DNA of 64,000 bases from Microbacterium hydrocarbonoxydans (GCF_011752045.1 NZ_JAAKXW010000001.1:930001-994000), one strand, 5' to 3'. Positions 27,380 to 36,590 are shown, counted from the stretch's first letter. Numbers and translations are program-made. The notes: generated from the letters alone by a model not told the origin.

Positions 27380-29055
27380 CGGATGCTCCCCTCGTCGAAC
27401 AGGTCGGCGGGAAGGTCGGCCAGCTGGATGGGCTGCGTGGCCTCCCCCAGCCCGGCGAGCGGCTCCTCGGGTTCCACCGGGATCGGCGACGGCCCGTCCA
27501 GGACCCCGCCGTGCCGCGGGAGGGTGAGCACGAAGTTCGTGCCGACACCGAGCTCCGACCACACCGCGAGCGTGCCGCCGTGCAGAGTCGCGTCGCCCAG
27601 GGCGATCGACAGGCCGAGTCCGGTGCCGCCGATGGTGCGCTGCCGCGAAGGATCCGCCCGCCAGAAGCGATCGAACACCCGCTCGGCATCCTCGGGATCC
27701 ATGCCGAGACCGGAGTCGCGGACGCCGGCGGCGACGGCATGCTGGTTGCTGTCCACTGTGACGACGACGGGTCGTCCCTCGCCGTGCTCGATGGCGTTGC
27801 CGATCAGGTTGCGCAGCACCCGCCGCACGCGCCGCGGGTCCATGTCCACCGGCGAGTAGCCGCCGGGCGCGACCAGGCGGAGCTCGACGCCGTGCTTCTC
27901 CGCCAGCGGTCGCATCTGCTCGATGACGTCCTCCGCGACATGGGCGAGGCTGGTGGCCTCCAGTTCGAGCTGCACGGAGCCCGCGTCATAGCGGCTGATC
28001 TCGAGGAGGTCGGACAGCAGCGTCTCGAATCTCTGCACCTGGGTGTGCAGGAGCTCCGTGGTCCGCGCGGTCGTCGCGTCGAAGTCCTCGCGCTGGTCGT
28101 TGAGCATGTCGGCCGCGAGCCGGATGGTCGTCAGCGGCGTGCGCAGCTCATGCGAGACGTCGGAGACGAACCGCTGCTGCACGAGAGACAGCTCGCCGAG
28201 CTCCTTGATCTGCGCCTCGATGCTGTCCGCCATCGCGTTGAACGAGCGGCCCAGTGTGGCCAGCTCGTCCTCGCCGTGCACCTCGAGGCGGACGCCGAGG
28301 TCGCCGGAGGCGAGACGTGCGCTGGTCTCCGCTGCCTCGACGATCGGCGTGGAGACCGTGCGCAGCACGACGTACGAGATCACCGCGACGATCGCGACGA
28401 GGCCGATGCCGGCGATCCACAGGGTGCGCTGCACGAAGCCGAGCGTCTCATCGGCATCCGCGAGGTCGTAGGCGAAGTACACCTCGAACGGCCCTGCCTC
28501 CGGCACCTGGAGCTGCTGCCCGACGATGATGCCGGGCACGGTGCGGCTGTCGATCTGCAGCGCGGCGGACTGCCACGACTGACGGTCGTCGAACTCGACG
28601 ACCCGGTTGCGCAGCGCCGGCGTGATGTCGTTCGCACTCAGGCCGGCGGTGAAGCCGGTGAGGGGCACTCCATCGGGTGAGACGTCGATGCGGATGGCGG
28701 TCAGCTGGTCGGCGGCGGAGTTCCTGGCGAGGAAGTCCGCCGTGCTGTCCCACAGGGCGGAAAGGGCTGCCGGATCGTCGCCCACCTCGGCGACGTCGAG
28801 CGTGTTCTGCGCCTGCGCGATGGCGCGCTGCGCATCCTCCAGCGCCTCCAGCTTGCGGGACTCGAACAGGTCGTTCTGTATCACCAGCGCCATCGTGACG
28901 CAGGTCACGAGGATCGCCATCGAGGTGAGCAGCAGGGTGACGGTCAGCGTGCGGAAGCGCAGCGAGCGCCGCCACAGCGCGCTGAGCGTCGCCGGCCAGC
29001 CGCGCCAGTCGCGAAGGACGGCGACCGCGGTGGTGGTCGCTGTCGTCGCGGCCAT
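27376..29055 (-). CDS. mtrB: Two-component sensor histidine kinase MtrB
   Basis: A 559 aa membrane kinase. Two membrane segments lie at about 38-60 and 213-233 with a periplasmic sensor between. HAMP follows (about 232-285), then the H-box FVSDVSHELRTPLTT with phospho-acceptor H302. The ATPase N-box is LRNLIGNAIEHGEG and the G boxes are DSGLGMD and GGTGLGLSIA. With MtrA it controls cell-wall remodelling, division and osmotic responses. The ATG lies seven bases after the mtrA stop, and the stop overlaps lpqB. Confidence 0.95.
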   Translation of the reverse strand: MAATTATTTAVAVLRDWRGWPATLSALWRRSLRFRTLTVTLLLTSMAILVTCVTMALVIQNDLFESRKLEALEDAQRAIAQAQNTLDVAEVGDDPAALSALWDSTADFLARNSAADQLTAIRIDVSPDGVPLTGFTAGLSANDITPALRNRVVEFDDRQSWQSAALQIDSRTVPGIIVGQQLQVPEAGPFEVYFAYDLADADETLGFVQRTLWIAGIGLVAIVAVISYVVLRTVSTPIVEAAETSARLASGDLGVRLEVHGEDELATLGRSFNAMADSIEAQIKELGELSLVQQRFVSDVSHELRTPLTTIRLAADMLNDQREDFDATTARTTELLHTQVQRFETLLSDLLEISRYDAGSVQLELEATSLAHVAEDVIEQMRPLAEKHGVELRLVAPGGYSPVDMDPRRVRRVLRNLIGNAIEHGEGRPVVVTVDSNQHAVAAGVRDSGLGMDPEDAERVFDRFWRADPSRQRTIGGTGLGLSIALGDATLHGGTLAVWSELGVGTNFVLTLPRHGGVLDGPSPIPVEPEEPLAGLGEATQPIQLADLPADLFDEGSIR

Positions 29056-29062
29056 CGTGCGC

Positions 29063-29743
29063 CTAGCCCGCGCTCCCGGCGCGGTAGCCGACGCCGCGCA
29101 CCGTCATCACGATCCTGGGGTTGTCCGGATCGAGCTCCACCTTGGCGCGCAGACGCTGGACGTGCACGTTCACCAGCCGCGTGTCCGCCTTGTAGTGGTA
29201 GCCCCACACCTGCTCGAGCAGCATCTCGCGGGAGAAGACCTGCTGCGGCTTCGAGGCGAGCGCGACGAGCAGCTGGAACTCCAGCGGCGTGAGCGCGATC
29301 GGCTCGCTGCCGCGGCGCACCTCGTGCGCGTCGACGTCGACGGTGAGATCGCCGACGCGCAGCTGCTCGCCGACCGTCTGCGGCGCAGGCCTGAGGCGCG
29401 TGCGGATGCGGGCGACGAGCTCCTTCGGGTTGAAGGGCTTCACGATGTAGTCGTCGGCCCCGACCTCGAGGCCGCGGACCACGTCGGCGGTGTCGCTGCG
29501 GGCGGTGAGCATGATGACGGGCACGCCGGACTCGGCGCGGATCCGCGTGCAGATCTCGATGCCGTCCATCCCCGGGAGCATGAGGTCGAGGAGGACGAGG
29601 TCGGGCCGCTGGGCGCGCCACTCGTCGACCGCCCGCGCGCCGTCCGCGCAGAACACCGGCTCGAAGCCCTCCGTGCGCAGCACGATGCCGATCATCTCGG
29701 CGAGCGCGGTGTCGTCATCGACCACAAGGATGCGTGAGGTCAT
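29063..29743 (-). CDS. mtrA: Response regulator MtrA
   Basis: A 226 aa OmpR/PhoB-type regulator. The receiver domain has the acidic pocket VVDDD (7-11), phosphorylated D53 in LLDLMLPGMDG, and the conserved K in IVKPFNPKELVARI. The winged HTH carries LTPLEFQLLVALASKP, FSREMLLEQVWGYHYKADTRLVNVHVQRLR and VRGVGYR. The ATG at 29743 is chosen because the domain begins right there. TAAGGT lies seven bases upstream and may be either a leaderless -10 or part of a weak ribosome binding site. It is first in the mtrA-mtrB-lpqB operon. Confidence 0.96.
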   Translation of the reverse strand: MTSRILVVDDDTALAEMIGIVLRTEGFEPVFCADGARAVDEWRAQRPDLVLLDLMLPGMDGIEICTRIRAESGVPVIMLTARSDTADVVRGLEVGADDYIVKPFNPKELVARIRTRLRPAPQTVGEQLRVGDLTVDVDAHEVRRGSEPIALTPLEFQLLVALASKPQQVFSREMLLEQVWGYHYKADTRLVNVHVQRLRAKVELDPDNPRIVMTVRGVGYRAGSAG

Positions 29744-29750
29744 AACTGTT

Positions 29751-29756
29751 ACCTTA
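29751..29756 (-). promoter_or_regulatory. Leaderless -10 element for mtrA
   Basis: TAAGGT on the minus strand, seven bases before the ATG at 29743. The same bases (AAGG) could act as a ribosome binding site, so this is one of the weaker examples. Confidence 0.35.
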
Positions 29757-29852
29757 TGGCACTCGGTACCACGGTCCCCATGTCTGCGCCGCACGGGGGT
29801 GTGACACGATGGGAGCGCACCGGGATCGGAGTGCACAGGGGAGGGAGTGCCA

Positions 29853-31304
29853 GTGAGCGGCCAGACGTGGACACCCGCGCCCAAGAAGGGGATCATCCCG
29901 CTTCACCCGCTGACGTTCGGGATGCTGCTCGGCAAGGCGTTCGCGGCGCTCCGGCACAACCCGAAGGTGCTGTTCGGATTCGGCGTCGTCATCCAGCTCA
30001 TCGTCGTGATCCTGAGCGCCGCCGTGATGGGCTTCGTGCTCGTCACGACCTTCACCCGGCTGGAGACGGTCTCGCCCTCCTCGCCCGACTTCGAGGCGGT
30101 CTTCGCCGGCACCATCGCGATGAACGTCGTGGCCGGGATCGCCGTCGGCATCGCATCCGTCGCGTTCACCGCTCTCATGCAGGGCGTGGTCGCCGCGGAG
30201 ATCGGCTACGCGGCGGTCGGCGTGAAGGCCACACTGCGGACCCTCTGGCGCCGGATGGCACCCGCGTTCTGGCGTCTCGCCGGTTTCTCCTCGCTTTCGG
30301 TGCTGTTCGTCTTCGGCCTCATGATCATCATCTTCGCGATCGTCGCCGGCGCCGTCGCCGGGGGGCTCGGCAGCAGCGGCGAGCTCATCGGCCTGAGCGT
30401 CGTGGTCATCGTGCTGCTCGTCCTCGCGAGCATCCCCCTCGCCGTCTGGCTGACGACCAAGCTGCTCCTCGTGCCGTCGATCCTGGTGCTCGAGCGGGCG
30501 CGATTCCGGGAGGCCCTCGTCCGCTCCTGGCGTCTGACCAGGGGGCGCTTCTGGGTGGCGTGGGGCGTGACCTTCCTCATCGGCGCCATCATGGGCCTGG
30601 CCATGCAGGTCGTGAGCTTCCCCATCTCGCTGCTCAGCTCGATGCTCGGCACCGTCATCGCACCGACCGGATCGATGGACTCCGGCGCCGTGATGACCTT
30701 CGTGTTCGCGCTGCTCGCTCCGCAGATCCTCCTCCTCGTCCTGCAGGCGATCACACTGGTCGTGCAGAGCACCGCGGGCACGCTCGTGTACCTCGACAGC
30801 CGGATGCGGTACGAGGGCCTCGACCAGACCCTCATCACCTATGTGGAGCGGCGAGACCTGGGCTGGACCGATGAGCAGCTCGGCGATCCCTTCGTCGTCG
30901 ACGCCGCACGCGCGGTGACCAGTGCGCCGCCGCCGCGGCAGGCGCCGGAGTGGGCGACGTCGCCGATGGGCCAGGGGCAGCCGTACCCGGCGCAGCCGTA
31001 CCCGGCGCAGCCGTACCCGGCGCAGCCCTACCCGGCGCAGCCCTATCCTGGGCAGCCGTACCTGCAGCAGCCGTACCCGGCACAGCCCTACGGCGCCGCT
31101 CCGCAGCAGTACCCGGAGCAGCCGTATCCGTCTGCTCCGCCCGCGACACCCGCGCCGCCGCCGTATGCCGGCGGACAGGCGCCTGCGATCCCGCCGGTCC
31201 CTCCGGCTGTCCCCCCGGTCCCGCCCCCAGCTCCCCCGGCTCCGTCCGTGCCTGCGGCCGACAGCACCTGGACGGCGCCCGGGAGCGGCGAAGGCACGGC
31301 ATGA
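29853..31304 (+). CDS. Multi-pass membrane protein with Pro-Tyr-rich repeat tail (Rv3689-like)
   Basis: A 483 aa protein. About six membrane segments (residues 28-300) are followed by a cytoplasmic or surface tail. The tail has roughly eight copies of a pentapeptide QPYPA and then Pro-rich PPVPP stretches. The membrane part resembles the glycerophosphoryl diester phosphodiesterase membrane domain family. GTG at 29853 is chosen over GTG 29847 because GGAGG stands eight bases before the former and only two before the latter. It is first in an operon with DUF4129, DUF4350, MoxR and DUF58 proteins, matching Rv3689-Rv3693. Function is unknown. Confidence 0.8.
   Translation: MSGQTWTPAPKKGIIPLHPLTFGMLLGKAFAALRHNPKVLFGFGVVIQLIVVILSAAVMGFVLVTTFTRLETVSPSSPDFEAVFAGTIAMNVVAGIAVGIASVAFTALMQGVVAAEIGYAAVGVKATLRTLWRRMAPAFWRLAGFSSLSVLFVFGLMIIIFAIVAGAVAGGLGSSGELIGLSVVVIVLLVLASIPLAVWLTTKLLLVPSILVLERARFREALVRSWRLTRGRFWVAWGVTFLIGAIMGLAMQVVSFPISLLSSMLGTVIAPTGSMDSGAVMTFVFALLAPQILLLVLQAITLVVQSTAGTLVYLDSRMRYEGLDQTLITYVERRDLGWTDEQLGDPFVVDAARAVTSAPPPRQAPEWATSPMGQGQPYPAQPYPAQPYPAQPYPAQPYPGQPYLQQPYPAQPYGAAPQQYPEQPYPSAPPATPAPPPYAGGQAPAIPPVPPAVPPVPPPAPPAPSVPAADSTWTAPGSGEGTA
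30978..31091 (+). repeat. In-frame 15-base tandem repeat (QPYPA codons)
   Basis: Seven to eight units of about 15 bases (first unit cagccgtacccggcg) run from 30978, the first three identical and later ones drifting. Copy number is likely to vary by slippage. Confidence 0.9.
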
Positions 31305-31942
31305 TCGGTCCGTTCGGAGACGTCCTCGTTCCCGACGGCGACGAGGCGCGGCGCTGGGCCGAGGAGGAGCTGTCGAATCCCCGCTACGCCGAGGCCAAGC
31401 CGACGTGGTTCGATCTCCTCGCGCGCGACATCGGCCGGTTCATCGGCGACCTGTTCAGCGCCGAGGGCGGAGGGAACGTCGGGCCGGCCGCCCTCATCAT
31501 CGTGTGCGTGGTGATCGTCGCCGCCCTGATCGCCGCTCTCATCGTCTGGGGGCGCCCTCGCGCATCTCGCGCCGTCCGCCGGCCGAGCGGCTCGCTGCTG
31601 GGCGCCGACGACGACCGCACCGCCGCGCAGCTGCGCGCGGAGGCCGAGCGCAGCGCCAGGGCCGGCGACTGGGACGAGGCGACCATCCTTCGCTTCCGCG
31701 CGCTCGCGCGCGGCCTGCTCGAGCGCGACCTCATCGATCCCGCGCCGGGTGCCACCGCGCAGGCGATCGCCAGGGAGGTCGGCGCCCTGTTCGCCGGCGA
31801 GGCCGAGTCCGTGCACGCCGCCGCGGTGTCCTTCGACGACGTCCGCTACCTGCGGTATCCGTCGACCCCGGAGCGCTACGCCGAGCTCGCGGCGACCGAT
31901 GACCGGCTGAGCAGGATGCGCCTGGAGACGGTGGCCTCGTGA
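31301..31942 (+). CDS. DUF4129 membrane protein
   Basis: A 213 aa protein beginning MIGPFGDVLVPDGDEARRW, with one membrane segment at about 65-87 (AALIIVCVVIVAALIAALIVW). The C-terminal cytoplasmic DUF4129 domain reads AGDWDEATILRFRALARGLLERDL, AREVGALF and FDDVRYLRYPSTPERYAEL. The ATG overlaps the previous stop (ATGA) and the stop overlaps the next GTG. It is the Rv3690 position in the MoxR/DUF58 cluster. DUF4129 is otherwise found at the C-terminus of transglutaminase-like membrane proteins in MoxR clusters, suggesting an envelope role. Confidence 0.85.
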   Translation: MIGPFGDVLVPDGDEARRWAEEELSNPRYAEAKPTWFDLLARDIGRFIGDLFSAEGGGNVGPAALIIVCVVIVAALIAALIVWGRPRASRAVRRPSGSLLGADDDRTAAQLRAEAERSARAGDWDEATILRFRALARGLLERDLIDPAPGATAQAIAREVGALFAGEAESVHAAAVSFDDVRYLRYPSTPERYAELAATDDRLSRMRLETVAS

Positions 31943-33129
31943 CCGTGACCGAGCAGGCTCGCGACGCCTCCACCGCCGTGCGCGCCCCGCGCGGACGTCG
32001 GCTGCGCAGCCTGGGCGGCTGGGGGGTCGTCGTGGCCCTGGTGCTCGTGGGCGTCTTCGTCGCGTTCCAGGTGGCCGCCAGGGCTCCCGGCTCGCGCGGT
32101 GCCCTCGACCCCGAGGGGGCCGGCGACTCCGGAGCGATGGCCCTGGCGGAGATCCTCCGCGACCAGGGTGTCGACGTCGCCGTGCTCCGCTCCCGCGATC
32201 AGGCGCGCGCCGCGATCGACGAGGACACGACCCTCGTGATGGCGCACCCGTACACTCTCACCGACGAGGGGCTCGAGGACCTCATCGAGCCCGCCGAGCG
32301 CGTCGTGTTCCTCTCCACCGGCACCCACCTGCTCAACGTGCTCGAGATCGGAGGCAATGCCGCCGGCAGCTCGGCACCCGTGTCCGCGGACTGCTCCCTC
32401 CCCGAGTTCGCGGAGGTGGGCACGATCCGGCCCGACCGCCTGTTCGCGCCGGCGCCGGGGGTCGAGGGCTGCTTCGGCTCCGACGACGCGGCGGCCGTGC
32501 TCGTCGACGAGGACGACGGCGTGCGGCGCACGGTCGTCGAAGGCGACCGCCTGTTCAGCAACGCCTACCTCGCCGAGAACGGCAACGCGGCCCTCGGTCT
32601 CGCCCTGCTCGGTCAGACCGGGAAGGTCGTCTGGTACGTGCCCTCCTACGGCGACTCCGACATCGAGGGCGAGATGCCCGACACCCTCGGCTCTCTCACC
32701 CCCGGCTGGGTCACCCCTGCCATCCTCCTGCTCATGCTCGCCGGCGTCACGGCCGCCTTCTGGCGCGGGCGCCGCTTCGGTCCCCTCGTCGCGGAGACGC
32801 TGCCGGTGACGGTGCGGGCATCCGAGACCATGCACGGCCGGGCGAGGCTCACCGCCAAGGCCGCCGACGCCGGGCATGCCGCCGTGGCTCTGCGCGACGG
32901 GAGCCGACGCCGGCTCGCCCGCCGGCTCGGCCTGGCGATCACCGCCGGCGTCGACGAGGTCGCGGATGCCGCCTCGGACCGGCTGCGCATCCCCCGCGGC
33001 TCCCTGCAGTCGCTCCTCGGCGGCCCGACGCCCCGCGACGACGCGGGCCTCGTCGAGCTGGCGCGCCGCCTCGGCGAGCTGGAGACCGCCGTCGACGACT
33101 CGACCCGCGCCATGAGGAGACCCGAGTGA
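31939..33129 (+). CDS. DUF4350 membrane-anchored protein
   Basis: A 396 aa protein with membrane segments at about 27-47 and 255-275. Between them is an extracytoplasmic DUF4350 domain (ARAPGSRGALDPEGAGDSGAM through WYVPSYGDSDIEGEMP) that resembles a substrate-free glutamine-amidotransferase-like fold. A cytoplasmic tail has RLARRLGLAITAGVDEVADAA. The GTG start overlaps the DUF4129 stop. It corresponds to Rv3691. Members occur with MoxR and DUF58, and their function is not established. Confidence 0.85.
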   Translation: MTVTEQARDASTAVRAPRGRRLRSLGGWGVVVALVLVGVFVAFQVAARAPGSRGALDPEGAGDSGAMALAEILRDQGVDVAVLRSRDQARAAIDEDTTLVMAHPYTLTDEGLEDLIEPAERVVFLSTGTHLLNVLEIGGNAAGSSAPVSADCSLPEFAEVGTIRPDRLFAPAPGVEGCFGSDDAAAVLVDEDDGVRRTVVEGDRLFSNAYLAENGNAALGLALLGQTGKVVWYVPSYGDSDIEGEMPDTLGSLTPGWVTPAILLLMLAGVTAAFWRGRRFGPLVAETLPVTVRASETMHGRARLTAKAADAGHAAVALRDGSRRRLARRLGLAITAGVDEVADAASDRLRIPRGSLQSLLGGPTPRDDAGLVELARRLGELETAVDDSTRAMRRPE

Positions 33130-33181
33130 CGCGCATCCGCACCCACGTCCACCCCATCCGAACGGAAGCCGAGGGCACCCC

Positions 33182-34147
33182 GTGACCGCTGAGAACTTCA
33201 ACGACGCCGAGCTGCGGCAGGCGATGCACCGCGTGCGGGCAGAGGTCGACAAGGCCGTGGTCGGCCAGGCGGGCACTGTCACCGGCCTGCTCGTCAGCCT
33301 GCTCGCCCGCGGACACGTGCTCCTCGAGGGCGTGCCGGGCGTCGCCAAGACCCTCGTCGTGCGCTCCTTCGCCCGTGCGCTCGGACTGGACACCAAGCGG
33401 GTTCAGTTCACCCCCGACCTCATGCCGGGCGACGTGACCGGGTCGCTCGTGTACGACGCGCGCACCGGGGAGTTCGACTTCCGCGCGGGCCCCGTGTTCA
33501 CGAACATCCTGCTCGCCGACGAGATCAACCGCACGCCTCCGAAGACCCAGGCGGCGCTGCTCGAGGCGATGGAGGAGCGTCAGGTCTCCGCCGACGGCAG
33601 CAGCCGGCCGCTGCCCGATCCCTTCCTGGTCGCCGCGACGCAGAACCCGATCGAGCACGAGGGCACCTATTCGCTCCCCGAGGCGCAGCTGGACCGCTTC
33701 CTCATGAAGCTGGTCGTCGGGATGCCGGAGCGGGACGCCGAGGTCTCCGTGCTCCGCAGGCACGCGTCCGGGTTCTCGCCGCGCGAGCTGACCGGCGTCG
33801 AGCCCGTGGTGAGCGCCGACGAGATCCGCGCCGCGCAGGCCGCGGCGGGGCGCGTCGAGGTCACCGACGATGTCCTCGGCTACGTCGTCGACCTCGCCCG
33901 CGCGACCCGCCAGTCGCCGTCGGTCGAGCTCGGGGCGAGTCCCCGCGCCTCGACCGGCCTGCTCGCCGCCTCGAAGGCGTGGGCCTGGCTCAACGCGTCC
34001 TCCGCGGTGACGCCCGATCACGTGCAGACCATGCTCGTCCCCGTCTGGCGGCACCGTCTCCAGCTGCGCCCGGACGCGCAGATGGAGGGTGTGTCGGCGG
34101 ACGCCGTGCTCACCTCGGTGGTGCAGCAGACCCGGGTGCCGATCTAG
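33182..34147 (+). CDS. MoxR-family AAA+ ATPase
   Basis: A 321 aa MoxR chaperone-like ATPase. Walker A is EGVPGVAKT (49-57), Walker B is ILLADEINRTPPKTQ, sensor 1 is VAATQNPIEHEGTY, and SLPEAQLDRFLMK is typical of the family. C-terminal helices carry LGASPRASTGLLAASKAWA with sensor 2. MoxR proteins are thought to assemble or activate VWA-domain partners such as the DUF58 protein encoded next. The GTG at 33182 is preceded by GAGGG. It is the moxR2 (Rv3692) position in mycobacteria. Confidence 0.93.
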   Translation: MTAENFNDAELRQAMHRVRAEVDKAVVGQAGTVTGLLVSLLARGHVLLEGVPGVAKTLVVRSFARALGLDTKRVQFTPDLMPGDVTGSLVYDARTGEFDFRAGPVFTNILLADEINRTPPKTQAALLEAMEERQVSADGSSRPLPDPFLVAATQNPIEHEGTYSLPEAQLDRFLMKLVVGMPERDAEVSVLRRHASGFSPRELTGVEPVVSADEIRAAQAAAGRVEVTDDVLGYVVDLARATRQSPSVELGASPRASTGLLAASKAWAWLNASSAVTPDHVQTMLVPVWRHRLQLRPDAQMEGVSADAVLTSVVQQTRVPI

Positions 34148-35455
34148 GTGATCGTCACCGGCCGCCTTCCCCTCGTCGTCGCCCTCGGCGTCGTCCCGCT
34201 CGTCCTCGCCGGGCTCGCGGGCTTCCCGCCGTACGCGGCGCTCGGCATCTGGGCAGGGCTGTGCGCGCTGCTCGTCGCGCTGGACGTGGCCCTCGCTCCG
34301 AGCCCGCGAACGGTCGTGGTGTCCCGCCGTCTGCCGGCCCGCACCCGCCTGGGCGAGCCGGTGCCGGTGAGCGTGGCACTGCAGAACAACGGCCGGCGCA
34401 CCCTGCACGCCGTGATCCGCGACGCGTGGCAGCCCACGGCCGGCGCCGGCGAGGAGAGGCAGCGCCTGACTGTTCCCCCGGGCGAGCGCCGTCGCGTCGC
34501 GATCCCGCTGCTCCCCCGCCGCCGCGGCGAGCTCGTCAGCGAGTTCGTGATGATCCGCTCGGTGGGCCCGCTCGGGCTCGCCGGCCGGCAGGCGAGGCAC
34601 GCCGTCCGCGGCGCGATCCGCGTGCTCCCGGCGTTCGCCTCCCGCAAGCACCTGCCCTCGCGTCTCGCCAGGCTCCGGGAGCTGGACGGCAACACCAGCA
34701 TCCAGGTCCGCGGCCAGGGCACGGAGTTCGACTCCCTCCGCGAGTACGTCCGCGGCGACGACGTCCGCTCGATCGACTGGCGAGCCACGGCCCGCGCCGG
34801 GACGACGATGCTGCGCACCTGGCGGCCGGAGCGCGACCGGCACGTGGTGATCATCATCGACACCGGCCGCACCGCCGCCGCCCGCGTCGGGGACGGCACC
34901 AGGGTGGACGCGGCGCTGGAGGCCTCGCTGCTGCTCGCCGCCCTCGCGGTGCGCGCCGGCGATCACGTGCACCTGCTGATGTACGACCGCGTCGTCCGCG
35001 CGCGCGTCACCGGTGTCGAGGGCGCCAACCTGCTCCCGGCCATGACCGACGCGATGGCGCCGGTGCATGCTCGGCTCGTCGACACCGACTGGCACGGCGC
35101 CTTCGCCGCGGTGCGCACGCTCACCACCCGCCCTTCGCTGATCGTGGTGCTCACCGCACAGGACGCCGCGGAGTCCGCACGCGGCTTCCTCGGGGCGTTC
35201 CCCGATGCGTCCCGGGCGACGTCGATCCTCGTGGGCTCGGTCACCGACGACGGCATCGCGAAGCTCGCCCGGCAGCGCGGCTCCCGGGAGGAGATCTACC
35301 TCGCAGCCGCGGCCGAGCGCACCATGCGGGACGCCGAGAACGTGGCCGACGCGATCCGCCGTGCCGGAGGAGAGGCGATCGCCGCCGATCCGGAATCGCT
35401 CCCGCCCCGGATCGCGGACCGCTACCTGGAGCTCAAGGCCGCCGGCCGGCTCTGA
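34148..35455 (+). CDS. DUF58 (VWA-like) protein
   Basis: A 435 aa protein with two N-terminal membrane helices (about 8-50), a beta-rich middle, and the DUF58 signature FDSLREYVRGDDVRSIDWRATAR near residue 195. A VWA-like domain follows with a partial MIDAS, HVVIIIDTGRTAAARVG: D-x-G-x-T where D-x-S-x-S is usual. The start is GTG immediately after the moxR stop. It is the expected partner of the MoxR ATPase; in mycobacteria this is Rv3693. The metal site may be altered. Confidence 0.88.
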   Translation: MIVTGRLPLVVALGVVPLVLAGLAGFPPYAALGIWAGLCALLVALDVALAPSPRTVVVSRRLPARTRLGEPVPVSVALQNNGRRTLHAVIRDAWQPTAGAGEERQRLTVPPGERRRVAIPLLPRRRGELVSEFVMIRSVGPLGLAGRQARHAVRGAIRVLPAFASRKHLPSRLARLRELDGNTSIQVRGQGTEFDSLREYVRGDDVRSIDWRATARAGTTMLRTWRPERDRHVVIIIDTGRTAAARVGDGTRVDAALEASLLLAALAVRAGDHVHLLMYDRVVRARVTGVEGANLLPAMTDAMAPVHARLVDTDWHGAFAAVRTLTTRPSLIVVLTAQDAAESARGFLGAFPDASRATSILVGSVTDDGIAKLARQRGSREEIYLAAAAERTMRDAENVADAIRRAGGEAIAADPESLPPRIADRYLELKAAGRL

Positions 35456-35473
35456 GCGCTGCGCACGCCGAGG

Positions 35474-35556
35474 GCCGAGACCCCCGGCTCTCGCCGAGAC
35501 CCCCAGCTCATGCCGCCGGCAGGGCGGGGTCTCGACGACAGGGCGGGGTCTCGACG
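35474..35556. repeat. Paired extragenic repeats between convergent genes, likely terminator
   Basis: Two copies of gccgagaccccc (35474, 35493) face two copies of gggcggggtctcgacg (35522, 35541). GAGACCCC and GGGGTCTC are complementary, so one or two nested hairpins can form. It probably terminates both flanking operons. Confidence 0.65.
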
Positions 35557-35581
35557 CGCTCAGAACGAGCGCAAGTCTCCG

Positions 35582-36574
35582 TCAGCCGGCGACGAGACGC
35601 GGGGTGCCCGCCTCGTACTCGACGAGGTCGCCCGTCTCGCCCAGGCGGTGCGCCCGCCGGCCGACGACGAGCATGTAGATGAGGAAGACGGCGAGCGCGG
35701 CCGCGCCGATCCCGATCTTGACCGGCCAGGGCAGGGCCCAGCCGGTGACGAAGCCCTCGACGAGCCCGGCGAGGAACAGCGCGAAGACGAGGCCGATCGC
35801 GACGGTGGCGAGGGCGCGCCCCTGCGCGGCGAGGGCCTCGGCGCGCGAGCGGTGGCCAGGAGACACCCAGGACCAGAACAGATGCAGGCCCGCGGCACCG
35901 GCGACGAAGATGCTGGTCATCTCGAGCAGTCCGTGCGGCAGGATGTACAGGATCATCACGTCCGCCCGGCCGTGCGCGGCCATCACGGCGCCGGACACCC
36001 CGAGACCCATCGCGTTCTGAACGAGCACGTTCACGGGCCAGATGCCCGTGATGCCGAAGAGCACGCACTGCAGCGCGATCCAGGCGTTGTTGGTCCACAC
36101 CATCCCCATGAACACGGCGGCAGGGTTCTCCGTGTAGTAGCCCGTGAAGCTCTCCTCGGCGTACTGCTCGAGAAGGTCGGGAGGGCCGAGCGTGGCGAGG
36201 AGCGCCGGGTCTGCGGAGATCCACGCAGCGGTGCCCACGGAGATCGCGATGAACACGACGGCGACCACGAGCGTCGTCCAGCGCAGCTGATACAGCGCCG
36301 CCGGGAGCTGGCGGGAGAAGAATCGCCCGGTCAGCGTGAGGATGTTGTCGGATGCCCCGGTCAGGCGCAGCCGTGCCCTGACCAGGATGGTGGAGAGATA
36401 GGCGCCCTGCGGCGAGTCCCCCACCGAGGTCTTCAGGTCGGCGAGGTCCGCGGAGGCGGCGCGGTAGCGGACGATGAGCTCGTCGACGCCGGTGCCGTCC
36501 AGCGGCGCGCGGCTGAGCTCCTCGAGCCGCTCCCACTCGGCCCGGCGTGCATCGGTCAGCGCATCGGCATCCAC
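35582..36574 (-). CDS. SpoIIM-family (stage II sporulation M-like) membrane protein
   Basis: A 330 aa integral membrane protein of the SpoIIM/DUF95 family. A soluble helical N-terminus (about 1-95, ARRAEWERLEELSRAPLDG) is followed by six membrane segments from about 100. FFSRQLPAALYQLRWTTLV and MVWTNNAWIALQCVLFGITG are characteristic. Start choice: the upstream ATG at 36592 has no ribosome binding site. GTG at 36574 has TACAGT seven bases upstream, and the resulting 330 aa agrees with mycobacterial Rv3694c. It stands divergent to the RDD gene and convergent to the DUF58 gene. The organism need not sporulate. Confidence 0.82.
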   Translation of the reverse strand: MDADALTDARRAEWERLEELSRAPLDGTGVDELIVRYRAASADLADLKTSVGDSPQGAYLSTILVRARLRLTGASDNILTLTGRFFSRQLPAALYQLRWTTLVVAVVFIAISVGTAAWISADPALLATLGPPDLLEQYAEESFTGYYTENPAAVFMGMVWTNNAWIALQCVLFGITGIWPVNVLVQNAMGLGVSGAVMAAHGRADVMILYILPHGLLEMTSIFVAGAAGLHLFWSWVSPGHRSRAEALAAQGRALATVAIGLVFALFLAGLVEGFVTGWALPWPVKIGIGAAALAVFLIYMLVVGRRAHRLGETGDLVEYEAGTPRLVAG

Positions 36575-36578
36575 CTGA

Positions 36579-36587
36579 TTTACTGTA
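36579..36587. promoter_or_regulatory. Overlapping back-to-back -10 elements (SpoIIM and RDD genes)
   Basis: TACAGT on the minus strand (36587-36582) ends seven bases before GTG 36574. On the plus strand TTTACT (36579-36584) ends six bases before ATG 36591. The two hexamers share three bases. Confidence 0.45.
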
Positions 36588-36590
36588 CTC

